From contig JNDT01001930.1 of NCBI GenBank assembly GCA_000697055.1, positions 89,030 to 153,029 on the forward strand: 64,000 bases of DNA. The letters are read 5' to 3'. Each line of letters starts with the position of its first letter. The first letter of the stretch is position 1. Of this stretch, positions 1-10,495 are shown piece after piece. The DNA is from Saksenaea vasiformis B4078 (taxonomy: Eukaryota > Mucoromycota > Mucoromycetes > Mucorales > Saksenaeaceae). The notes below the pieces were generated by a model. The model ran no database searches and was not told the origin of the DNA. It saw only the letters and a list, made by a program, of their open reading frames with translations. The translations under genes and the position numbers were made by a program.

Positions 1-76
1 TGGATCGACTGTTTAGGCTTAGATAGATGAACGGGATGATATCTACCTATAGGCGCTTGATAAGGGCTTAACTCAT

Positions 77-235
77 GGACACTCAGCTCATAGGCACTCA
101 TCTTATGGACGGTAGCTTCAGAGATACCCACGATTCGGCTTTTATTTGAGCACAGTCATGCTTGCATCAACGTTCGGTAAGATGTTTGCCCAGCCGCGTT
201 ACATGAGTGTCCCTAAGCGGAAATTCTGAGTGTCC
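77..235. repeat. Short inverted repeats downstream of the Fanzor
   Basis: GGACACTCAG at 77-86 is an exact inverted copy of CTGAGTGTCC at 226-235, and a second copy TGAGTGTCC sits at 204-212. Variants of the same word (GGCACTCAT near 92) also occur. The cluster lies distal to the Fanzor hairpin and may mark the end of the element or a protein-binding site. No gene is seen in 1-632. Confidence 0.4.
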
Positions 236-343
236 GTAGTAATTTCCCGATTTCCTTCAAATCAACCTTGTTCAATAAGAGACTCAGCAGGACTGCTTTA
301 TTTCGACAAGATAAGCTGTATTTCACAAAGATACTGTTTTTTG

Positions 344-511
344 CAGCACGTTTTGCGTCGCCTAAAATGCTCTTTTGCGGTCGCCTAAAACCAAGTTTAC
401 GCTATGATGAACCAAATTTAGTCAAATTAAAGCGTTACCGTTGATCTCTGTGTACTTACCTATCCACTTGGTTTCAGCGATACAAGAGCATTTCAGCGTC
501 GCAAACGTTTC
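344..511 (-). ncRNA. Candidate Fanzor guide-RNA (omega-RNA) scaffold or element-end hairpin
   Basis: Two arms at about 355-395 and 467-502 are imperfect inverted repeats of each other, with a 71 bp loop between them. The left arm holds CTAAAATGCTCTT and CCTAAAACCAAG; the right arm holds CTTGGTTTCAGCG and AAGAGCATTTCAGCG. Pairing probably extends outward to about 344 and 511. The structure lies roughly 120 bp beyond the stop codon of the Fanzor at 633-3222, which is where omega-RNAs of TnpB/Fanzor elements are encoded. The RNA identity is inference from position and folding only. It could equally be a palindromic transposon end. Confidence 0.4.
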
Positions 512-632
512 TCTGATGAGTAATCTGTTCTACAACCTGCAAGAGGACTTACCGGTGAATACACCTAAAGGGAAGCATAAGTAAAGCTGATCTAAGTTAA
601 GGATTACAAGACGTTTCACTAACCGTAATAAT

Positions 633-3222
633 CTAAATCCCTAAAAGGGAAACCGGATTCGTACCGGCGATAGTGGTTTGTGAGCGCAAGAACTCGGTAG
701 GTCGACCATAACCCTTCCAGATGTCGTTGGCAATCCAAAACAAGTTCTTGCTAGCATTTACATCCCGTTGCCAAAGTGTTCTACAGCGTTTACAAGCTAG
801 TACACCATGGTGTGAGATTAAATCCTTGGTCGTGACTTTTTCGAGGCATCTGCCGTGGCAATTGTTACAAATCTAGAGAACATTTGAATACTCAACAATA
901 GAATAATTCCTTAAACTTACTTGAGAGCTCAGATATTCGTCTACTGTCACCGCTAGCAGTTCTCCTCTATGTTCGCGTCGCTTCAAACCTTTCCAACACT
1001 TGTTCACCACGTTCTTACGCTTTCCCTTGTATGTCATCTTATTGGCAAACATCGCATCCCCGAAAACGATGAGAGGCATTTTTGTTGTCTCCTGAAATGC
1101 TGTTTGCTTCCAATTTTTTGGGCGACTGCCTGGGCGTAGGGTCGACCTTTCTGTTGACATGGCCTGCGCTGGAACTCGCCCCCTATGAATTTCTTTAGTT
1201 TTCATACATTTACAACTTCCATCATACTTTTCGACCTCCAAGACCAGCTTCTTCCTCCTTTTCTTGCGCCTTCGCTTGCGCTCCTTACGATTCGCTTTTG
1301 TCTTCTTTCTTTTTCGCCGATTATATTTTTTCCCACCGTCGACGAGTATGTTCACCATTTCTTCCATGGCCCTCTGTCTTCCCTGATAGTTTCTGAATCG
1401 GCTTTCTGCCGTCGATGGACCGTAAAAACCAAAAAGCTGCTCCAAGTGCTGGCATACATAACGGATATGGTCATTGTACCGCTCTTCAAGCTGTGTCTTC
1501 CCCGTAGGCATCTCTGTTTCAATGTCTTTGATGTGAACGGTCTTCTTTGCAGCGTCCATCGCTCGTTGACGCCGAAATGCTCCGGTATAGGTATAATACT
1601 CTGCTGTCGAGAAACGACGGATTTCATGAGAGTTCGTTCCCTCGCCGTATGATGCGGTAAAGACCTGGCTGACCCCTGGATCAATAGCACACGGAAGGAA
1701 ATGTTTTTGGATCTCTGTTTGCGTGAAATCGTCGACAGAAAGCTCCGTATGCTGCACCCTGGAAACATTTTTTGCCCTTGCGAACTGCAAGTCAACCGCG
1801 AAACCGTCAGTCAATATTTGATTAGTGAACATGTATCTTTTGGAATTTTGGAGGGATTCGATGCTACGTGAAAAAAAAATCAGCGACATTTCCTTACATG
1901 AGCGTTACCTTTGAAACCCTAATCTGGAGAAATCCAGAACGTCGTAGAACAGTTTCAAATGATCCTCGTGAGTGGTCCCAGTCTTGCGAGATACAAGGCT
2001 GCCGAGAGTTTTGGCATCGATGGTAATAAACCGCCACTGGAACGATTCGCTTGGTGTCAGGCCAAAAAGACGTGGTAAATCCTTCGACTGCGTAGACTTG
2101 GTCGCTTGCTGATGCATGTTGTCATACAGTTCCAGAATTTGCCGTAAAGCTGGAATGTACTTCCCGGGAGAAGCAGATATCGCTTCTTTAGTCGCTGGTT
2201 TCGGGACTATCTCTTCCAACTCCTGGCATACAGCTTCGACCGCCGTTTTGATATCGACAGGAACATTCTCGGAAATAGAATGAGGCCAACGAGGTTCACC
2301 TCCGGCAATCCGTTCAAAGATATAGTCATTGGAAATTTCTTTTGCTAGCTTACGGCTTCGGTTCTGCTATACTGTAAGTAAAAAGACAACACAAATGGAA
2401 TACGTACAGGTAAAAGAAATTTCAATTGATAGACGGCATAAAAGAATATTCGATTCTCAAATGTCTCGACGACATGGTTCGAGTACGCTGTGGCAAGCGT
2501 CACACATGCGGCAGAAAGTATGTCGCTGCAGCGTTCCTGCCGCGTCAGCCGGTATAAGCTGTTTGGGTGGTTGGTACAAAATGTTCTCCAATTTTGTATA
2601 ATATCGCTCGGCAGCTTGTCATTAGTACTGGTAATCTCCTTCCCAAGAACAAGTTGGCATATGGAATACCAAAAATTTTGCGTAAAGAGGTACGGTGCGA
2701 TTTCTTCACGAGCATGCTTGATGATATACCAGTTGACGAACAACTGCGCCCGTATTATCACATTTCTGGACAGGTTACATAACCTTGTAACCTTTTCGTG
2801 GAGTGTATGTTGGTATGCAAGACGAACGATCTTGTCAAACGGTAATTTCCTGGTAAACTTTTCGTTGTCTTTTCCCAACTTGTCATAAACAGTCTGTTTA
2901 ATCGTCAATTTATGCTTCGGGCACTGCGAGGTCCTTGAACTTCGATGCTCGTTTGAGCCGCAGGAAGGGCAAGACGGTGGAGGCAAACTTTCATTTGCGC
3001 TTGCAGACGCTTTCGTATTCCTTCCCCGTTTCTTTGCTTTGGATGATTCGGCTTGTTCTTCGATGGTCAACTTCCTTTTCGTACCAACTACAGGTTGGTT
3101 ATTTAGCAAAAGGAAATCTTTTTAAATATGATCACCAGTTATCCTTCCATAGTTGGCATTCTTTGGGCACACCTTGTATCTCTTGTTCGGATGTCCAAGG
3201 CCGCTGCAGTCCTTACAGACAA
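633..3222 (-). CDS. Fanzor: eukaryotic TnpB-like RNA-guided nuclease (apparently intact)
   Basis: Five exons join in frame without a stop on the minus strand: 3222-3136, 3087-2408, 2366-1909, 1863-921 and 872-633, giving about 800 residues. The 5' end is unresolved: no ATG opens the first exon, and a further upstream exon is likely. The C-terminal half has the RuvC/TnpB signature in order: an ATDGF-like 'ILTDGFAVDLQF' segment, RuvC-I 'CAIDPGVSQVF', a conserved 'IVFGDAMFANK' strand, RuvC-II glutamate in 'VTVDEYLSSQ', a CxxC...CxxC zinc site ('CNNC' then 'CKRC'), and RuvC-III 'WQRDVNASKN'. All three acidic catalytic residues (D, E, D) are therefore present. The N-terminal half is helical with two CxxC-x-GH/EH-CP zinc-knuckle-like units. 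Known for the family: Fanzor proteins use an RNA encoded next to or overlapping the gene's 3' end to cut DNA. Introns and fungal context fit the Fanzor1 group (inference). Intact splice sites and frame argue against an old pseudogene. Confidence 0.87.
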
Positions 3223-4833
3223 CTAAGATCGAGACGTTCAGAAAGATTAAGCTCGCTATCAATGTGAAAGGTACTCTTACTTTTTGTTCTCTCTTCTTTT
3301 TCTGCTTTTAATTTCAAAATTCGCAAATGTTTTTTATATGTGATCAAGGAGTGCACCGACAAGTTAACCACGCGAACGATTAACCAGAATGTTACGTAGA
3401 TAACTTCAGTCAAGGTAAGCTCCATGTTAAAAGAGAAAGGGAATAGAAGACGTCAAAGAGAATAGGGTAAAGGTAGGCTAGGTGAGAAGAAGAGAAAAAA
3501 GAGAAGACTGTTTTTCGCTTTTGACAACTTTTGCAATGTGTCGAGACTTCCCACTTGAATCGACTCCGCTAACAGGCTTATCTTTTCAACGTTGGAATCT
3601 TGATTGGAGGTCATAATGTAGCTTTGGAGAGGATTACTGACCTTTGTAGCTGTCATTGGCCTTGATAGCCAAGTTGCGATACACTCCAAATCTTGGCCTT
3701 CCCTTTACCTCACACTCAGAATTATCTACTTCAATTTTTGGACCTGCTCGTACTGTAGACAGCAGCAATGAATACGGTACCACGCCGATCCACATCTGGC
3801 AATCTGATGATGAAAGTAGCATGCTTTTCTTGTCGATACCAGACCTTCTTTGCATATGAAGATAGATACAGCTTTGTCAACAGAAACATTATTTTTAATG
3901 AAAGTCGGTTCTTGTATCGTTCTTTTCGGTAATGCTAAGACTCGACCAGAATTCCTTGCTTCAGGAAGCTTTTACAGCTTCTTGAAAGTTATAGGGCATT
4001 TATTAATTAATTACATGTCTATGCAAAGCTTCACAAAGCCTTCTCCTTATACCAATCAGGATAGAAGTCACGTTTTTATGCAAACTAGTCTACCAGAAAG
4101 CGGAAGTGAGCTTCAGTCAGCTTACCAGAAGGCCTAATGTATTTCCTCTGGGTGGTAAGCTCCAGCACGAACAAAAAAAGAACACCTCGCACAAGGCATT
4201 CCCTCAAACCAGGGAGACGTCTTTCTTCATCCCGGTTGTACATATTGATATAATGTTGTGCGATTCGGGCATTTATACCTGTGATGAATGCTGCTTCTTT
4301 GCTGTTCGTCCTTCTTCAATCACCAAATAAAACATCTTTTCGATTTGCTGCGGGTGTGTTTTCTATAGGAAGCATTCGTTCTAGCTTTATGCTCACGCTA
4401 CACACATAGTCTATCTGGAAAATGGATAAAGCCTTTTAAGCTTTCATCTCTGTTATCATCAGAAAATATTGGGGCTTCTGTCAATGTACGCATTCGCATA
4501 AGGTTGATGTCTACATGACTACCTCCTTCCCGCCATCTTTCAGTTAAAACGAATGGATTTGAACGAGACAGTTCTGTCTACTCATTTTGTATATCATCCG
4601 CAAACATATCAACGTCAAATGACGTGACATCATTTACATTCGATGGAGCGCCATCAGCCTCCATGTGTTCACGTAAAGCGTTCGTGTCGACCCTTTTCTT
4701 TGCAAATGGCGGAGTTCATGCAACGCAAAAAAAGCTCTGGTTGCTGGCGCAAAATTCATTACCAGCCGACGCAAAGTCACACGTAAATTTTGCTGGAGCT
4801 GCGAGAGAGTCAAGTGAACTCGGTTATTCCAAC
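3223..4833. other. Spacer between Fanzor and LSM7; no supported gene
   Basis: Short open frames occur on both strands, including an overlapping pair of about 67-73 codons at 3634-3859, but none has recognisable motifs or convincing splice-linked continuation. A minus-strand frame starting with ATG at 3425 could supply a 5' exon to the Fanzor: it has a donor-like GTAAGAG close to its end and would join in phase. Its hydrophobic composition makes this doubtful. Confidence 0.4.
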
Positions 4834-5432
4834 ATGTCAGACAGAGTAAAAATCAAGGAAACAACTGATCGTCGCAGCATACTGAGTTTCATTTGGAACA
4901 TTAGGGTAGTCGAGGTTATCATAGCGGAGGCCGAGGTGGAGAACGAGGGCGTGGAGGTCGTGGTGGCCGTGGCGGTCGCGGTGGATACCATCAGTCAGGT
5001 CAACATCAGCAAGAACGTCCAAAGAAAGAGTCCATCTTGGATCTGAGTAAATACATGGAGAAAAAGGTTCGCGTACGATTTAGCGGTGGCCGAGAAGGTA
5101 ATAATACAAACCAACTCTCTTGCAACGATACTCGTTCCTTACCCTTTCCGGATACTTAACTTACGTAGTGGTTGGTACACTCATGGGTTACGATCCACTT
5201 TTGAATTTGGTGTTGGATAATACGATTGAATACATGAAAGGTAAACAACGAAAGAAGAGAGGAGAGGAGAGGGAATCATTTTTACTAATGGTTGCATACA
5301 GACTTGGAGACGGGTTATGTGACAAACAAAACGAGAGAACTTGGATTAGCGGTACTGCGAGGAACAAGCGTCATCCTGATATCACCTTTCGATGGAAGTG
5401 AGGAAATTGAAAATCCTTTTGTAACCCAATGA
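4834..5432 (+). CDS. LSM7: U6 snRNA-associated Sm-like protein LSm7
   Basis: Four exons (4834-4845, 4905-5097, 5169-5240, 5302-5432) join cleanly in phase. The protein begins MSDRGSRG, carries an N-terminal RGG-rich tract of about 30 residues, then the Sm fold: Sm1 'SILDLSKYMEKKVRVRFSGG' and 'VVGTLMGYDPLLNLVLDNTI', and the Sm2 strand 'LGLAVLRGTSVILISPF'. LSm7 is a subunit of the cytoplasmic LSm1-7 ring (mRNA decapping) and the nuclear LSm2-8 ring (U6 snRNA stability and splicing). RGG-type N-termini are common in filamentous fungal LSm7. The first coding exon is only 12 bases, which is why the start is easily missed. AATAAA at 5456-5461 is a plausible polyadenylation signal. Confidence 0.92.
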
Positions 5433-6508
5433 GACTATGCACAAAACGCAACGTAAATAAAATCAATGAAGAAAAAAAGGATTTGGATCACTCTATCCAG
5501 ACAACGAGAATTATATGGCCCGCGCGATGCTATCTATTTAGCTATATCTTCAGATTTATGGATAGGGTCATTATCCATGATTAGATAATAGTTCATGCAC
5601 GGATACGGGACGCATTTCATCCATTGCTGCTTGTAGAAGATTAGCATGATGTCTTGTTACCGTCCCGTTGCTCAGACTCCCTCAAGTTTGCTTCATCACT
5701 TGTTGTAGGAACACTGACGGATCCTCATCAATGCATGCACCCTAGAATGAAAAATCTTTTGTGGTGCTCATCAACTATCACCCATCGGATTAAGCCTGCC
5801 CTCTTTCCCGTCTTCCTACAAAAATTGAACATTCGTCAAGGATGGAACACAAATGCCTATTTGTAAATCCCCCAAAAAATGCGACACCGAATTTTTTTTT
5901 TTTTCCGCGTGATGATGTCTACTGCGAGAAAAGCGCGACAGTAATTTTCACCAGGTTGCGATCCTACCTTCCGTAAATAGCGTATGACGACGTTACTACG
6001 TAGGATGATGATGATACTTAATGGTTCGAATATGGATACGTAAAATAAACAAAACCGACAAAAAAGGTAAAAAGCCATCATAGGTGCTTCCTTAGTATGC
6101 TTTATCCATTTATTCTTTTGATGTTTACACCGAAAAGCCGTCGGGTGTGTCCTGTGATAGCGTGACATGTTGACATCTGTTTTACGCAAGGTAGCATTTT
6201 GACGGGGCTACCCTTCTTCGATCTTTTTGCTGACAAAAAAGGCAATCTTATTACACATCCATCCCGATCCGAAACAAAAAAAAAAAGAAGAAAAAAGAAC
6301 AATAGAATACTCTTTTTTTTTTAGTTTGTCTGATGATTTGCCGTTGTTTCAATGACATGTGTTCGTATGTCATGCTGATTGCAGAGAACGGATTGAGCAA
6401 CTTTCGAAATCAAACTCAGCTCACCTATAAATATATGCAGTTGCGTTTCCTTCATGTCACGCCTTTTTTCCTCTTCTGTCAACAACTTTTCTTTTATCTT
6501 TTCTTACC
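5433..6508. other. Spacer; no supported gene
   Basis: About 1.1 kb between LSM7 and the RRM gene. It contains poly-A and poly-T runs (near 5890, 6270, 6310) and only short unconvincing open frames. It presumably holds the LSM7 3' UTR and the promoter and 5' UTR of the following gene. Confidence 0.5.
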
Positions 6509-7695
6509 ATGCCTACCTGGTCTACTATTAATGTAGGTATTAGGGTTGTCTGTTCACGTAAAAGACTTCCTTACATTCTATTTGCTTGTCTACCTAGATT
6601 CCCGAGACTCCCTCGCCAAACTACGTAATTGTCAAAAACATCTCGTCGCAATCGTCCGAGAAGACAGGTAAAGACTAGTACACAGCGAGCTACACGAAAC
6701 AAAATAACTTACTGTCATCTTTTTTTTTGGACGTGCAGTCAAAGAGTTCTTCTTGTTCTGCGGTAAAATCAAGGAATTTGAACTTACCCAGTAAGTTGTT
6801 TCCGAAACAGGATGGGGTGTTGGGTTAGACACACGTAACCCATAACACAGCGTGTGTGCGTGTGTGTGTAATAACTATTATCACGGGATGGACACATGGT
6901 ATGGGAATATGTTCACTGAAAGAGATACTCTTTTTTTTTTTTTTTCCAGGGAAGATGATGGTACCCGTCAGACAGCATTGATTCACTTTGAACGCGAATC
7001 CGCGGCAAAGACCGCTACTCTTCTTAGCAATGGTAAGCTTTGGTTTTTTCTTTTTTTTTTTTAAAAAAAAAAAGTGATGGTGCCCATGGATTGACACGAA
7101 GTGGTTTAGCTTTGATTGACGATTGCCATATTATTGCTGCACCTTATTTCGAGTCGGCTTCTAGCACAGAGAGCGAGAAGCCTGCGACCGAAGACACGGT
7201 AGAACAAGAAGCAAAACCAAAGACGCGCGTGGCTGCTGAATTGCTAGCACACGGCTATATTTTGAAAGATGATATTGTTGCCAAAGGACTGGAATATGAT
7301 CAAAAGTTTGGATTTTCAACTCGTTTCCAAGGTTATTTGACCAGTTTGCAAGAAAACGGTAAGTGACAAGCTTGTTTGTATAATAATGTGTGAGATGATG
7401 GTTCCTTAGCTTTTGTTTCTTAATAGTGAAGAACTTGGATGCTAAATTCCGTATCTGGGATAAGGCAGTGGAAATTGATCAAAAATACAAAATTCAGGAG
7501 AAGGTGCAGAACGCGGCGCAAACAGCACAGACCAGGGCACAAGCAGCCCTTCAAACGGCCACGGGCCAAAAAGTCCAGGACCTCGCTAGTCAAACCTTAT
7601 CTCAAATTGCTGCTGTTCACTATGAAGCAAAGAAGATCCAGAGTGAGAAAGCACAAAATAATGGGGAACAACAACAACAGCAACAACAACAATAA
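6509..7695 (+). CDS. vip1: RRM protein of the Vip1 family
   Basis: Six exons are proposed: 6509-6532, 6598-6667, 6739-6790, 6950-7032, 7110-7358 and 7427-7695. The N-terminus reads MPTWSTIN then an RRM with RNP2-like 'YVIVKNIS', the helix 'KTVKEFFLFCGKI' and RNP1-like 'TALIHFERESAAKTA', closing with 'ALIDDCHIIAAPY'. The C-terminal half is helical and Ala/Gln-rich ('AQTAQTRAQAALQTATG') and ends in a poly-Q run. This architecture, including the 'F(F/G)FSTRFQGYL' region, matches fungal Vip1-like proteins, which are cytoplasmic RNA-binding proteins of poorly defined role. The intron before exon 5 was placed at 7033-7109, because that acceptor keeps the RRM frame while the nearer AG at 7073-7074 does not. 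Confidence 0.82.
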
Positions 7696-8062
7696 CAATA
7701 AGTTCCCCAGTATCTTCCAGAAAAAAGAAGAAAGCCAAATCAAACAAACAAACACACAAACTTTAAAAAGTTGGTAAAAAATCCTATGTAATCTTCTCCT
7801 TTGTGAACACAAAAAGAAAAAGAAAAGAATTTGTTTCAAAAATCATGTGTCCTAAGCTTTTTTTTTTTCCTTCGCATTGTGGAACAAACAATCAAATAAG
7901 TCCTTCCAATCATTACAAAGCAACTACATACCTACATTCTTAATGGAAAGTAAGAGCATCTTTCCTTTCACCTTGAAAAATTAAAAAAAAAAATAGGCGG
8001 CATATTAAAAAAAAAATGGGAAGAAAATTCATCAATTGTCTCTTTTCTCTCTTCAAAGCGTT
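7696..8062. other. Short spacer between two plus-strand genes
   Basis: About 370 bp with several poly-A and poly-T tracts. It likely carries the 3' UTR of the Vip1-like gene and the promoter of the next. No coding signal was seen. Confidence 0.5.
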
Positions 8063-9232
8063 ATGCAAAGAAGCCAAACATTGCCACCAACCCGAATAGA
8101 GTACCTTGAACGCGACAACCTTAAGAAGATTCAGTACAAGCCCCCACCTCATCATCGGCATGACCCACTGGATCAGTGCATGTCAACCGAGAAGCTCGTC
8201 ACCGTGTTTGTTGAGATCATACAGCAGGGCACATTGAATGTAAAAATACCTTCATGAGTTTCTTCGTTTGTCCTGAAAATGAATGAATGAATTTAGTTAG
8301 ACTATGTGGCGCGCCACATTAGCTGTTTGAAGCGCGAATTACGATTCTCGGCATTCAACTTTGTGAACATGCTGATGCAGTCTAATGAAGCGATCTTGGG
8401 AGCCTACTATCAGTTGTCCCTAGCAACACAAGCCATTGTTTCTCTTGATATCATGGTTCTTCGAGCAGAAACATCGTGGTTGGTGCAACAATGTCGTATT
8501 CTGTTTTATCAAAATGACAGCCATTCTCTTGAAGGTAAAAAAGGGACTACGACAATGCGGGAAGTTTAACTGAATGGTTTCCGTTTATGAAAAGCCTACT
8601 TGGCCACTCTCCTCACACTTTCAGAGACATTGGATGATGACACAGCGCAGCAGAAACGGTTACACACAATCTTAGATGATTTGCTTAATGAGGACCGTGC
8701 GCGGTTTTCTATGTGGACGTAAGAAAGCAATCACAGGGCATGAGCAAAAGATAACGAAGACAACGTGTGTATACATCTTATCTTAGAGAGACTGTGTCCC
8801 ACCCATCGATACTTTATTATTACCTGAAAGTGCTTCAAGAATCCACAAAACTAAATTTGTTTTCGCCTGCAGATCGGCGGAACCTTGCGATGGCTGAATT
8901 AACACGGCTTTCGGTGCCTGAATCGTCTGACGCGCTCCATCCAGGCGGATGGGTGGCTATTCGTTCAATCGCCTATGATGCTAGTAAGTGACTCGAGGGT
9001 CTCACTCGTTCTAAAAAGAAAAAAACCGGTGACTTAACCCGGAACTAAGTGGAGGGTGGTGGCAAGGCTCTCTTGATCAATAGTCGCGAACCTTGTCTAG
9101 TTATCTTGGCGAAATGGTTTAGAGAATTTAGTAGTACTTCCGAGAAAATGAAACCTTGGCCAGCCTTTTTGCATCTTACTCTGCAAACAGCGTCTCGACA
9201 AAAGGTAACGGTACCCGTCCATTCCACCCAGC

Positions 9233-9282
<50 letters not shown>

Positions 9283-10222
9283 GTTAACGCTGTATTAGGA
9301 TGTGTGCCTAAGTAAAACGTCTATTGCATTGTACGCTATCGGGTGCAAGATGCTGGCGCAAACAGAACAAGAGGCTGTGCAGGCTGTTAATATGCTTGAT
9401 TTTCTTAAAACATTGTTAGTAGAAAACATTGCCCAACGCCCTGATGATGTACGCCTGCTGGCGTTGATTACTGCATGTGTTCAAATAGCGTTGCACTATT
9501 TAGGTGACTCCATCGGATTCAATTACATGAAATGGTTTCAGGTAGGAAATTGAGCAAGCAAGCTACACGCTTCCTTTGTATTGTATTAACGTAGCCCCCT
9601 CCCCTCCTCAACCTAGTCGATGTTTGTCGACCCACACACAACATGTTTCACCTCTGCAATTATGGGTGAGACGTGGATCAAACGATTGGAGCAGCTTGTT
9701 CCTTACGAGCTGCCAGCGGTGCTACAGGTTTTTGTAACCTTTTTGCGTTTCAGCAGGAAGATTAAAGATTTTGGCGTAGATGCATATCAAGGCCTTGACC
9801 GGTCATCCAACCTTGCCTGTGCATGATTATCTCACAACGGCCAAAGCACGGCTACTTGAACTTGGCGTAAGTTTGATACGTCCTGTAAAAGAAAATGCCT
9901 GTACAAATTTTTTTACTTGCGTATGTAGTATGAATCTTCTGTGCGACAGGATCCTCCTTCGATGACTCAGCCTGTACAGCCTCCTCACGCAAGTCATGTT
10001 GCTACAGATATCCAAAGCGTTGTTCAAGAATATGCGCAGATAAAGGCAATACCCAAGACGTTATGGGAAGATTCAATCTTCCGTGCACGATGGTTTAAAT
10101 TGACATTTACACCTGCTCTGTTGGCCTGGACACCAACGACACCGGATCTGGCACAGGCAAAAAATCAGCTATTGAAGGAATTGGTAGATAAGGGGAAGCT
10201 ACCCAACGGAATTCAAGGCTAA
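8063..10222 (+). CDS. Unidentified helical protein
   Basis: Nine exons join in phase: 8063-8239, 8297-8534, 8625-8718, 8787-8983, 9050-9204, 9299-9541, 9617-9727, 9780-9866 and 9950-10222, giving about 525 residues. The sequence is almost wholly alpha-helical with Leu-rich amphipathic segments, as in HEAT-like scaffold proteins, and has no signal peptide or membrane segment. I do not recognise the family. The C-terminal block ('WFKLTFTPALLAW' followed by 'LLKELVDKGKLP') loosely recalls Fanconi anaemia group A or mediator-type helical subunits, but this is only pattern-level. The start is the first ATG (MQRSQTLPP); an upstream exon cannot be excluded because an AG precedes it. Intron 5 holds a long CT microsatellite. 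Confidence 0.7.
9233..9279. repeat. CT microsatellite within an intron
   Basis: An almost pure (CT)n tract with one TTT interruption forms the pyrimidine tract of the intron at 9205-9298. Two AGs follow it. Only the second (9297-9298) preserves the open reading frame. Confidence 0.9.
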
Positions 10223-10495
10223 GGAAAGCGTCTTTATTGTTATATATCCTATGAAATGCCATGGTTTGTGGCATTTACTATCACTACTATTGCTACTACT
10301 GCTACTACTACGATTACGAATAGAATCGTTGCTCTGTTTCTGCATTTGAATTGAAGAAACGATAATGAAAATGAACGGCAGTGATGATTAAACTAAGGGG
10401 GATGATATGATTATAAAAGGTAAAAAAAAAATGCACGGAGAAAGATTAGGCTAACTCGTAACAGCAGAAGGGTTGCGGATCCTTCTTTCTTTCTT

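Noticed and set aside
4846..5046. A 140-codon open frame through the LSM7 region
   Set aside because: It reads the RGG-coding exon in the wrong frame (valine/alanine-glutamate repeats). Splicing at 4846-4904 gives LSm7 with a proper MSDRGSRG start.
7033..7109. An exon of the RRM gene beginning at 7075 or earlier (GAHGLTRSG)
   Set aside because: The nearer acceptor is out of phase and leads to a stop. The acceptor at 7108-7109 restores the RRM.
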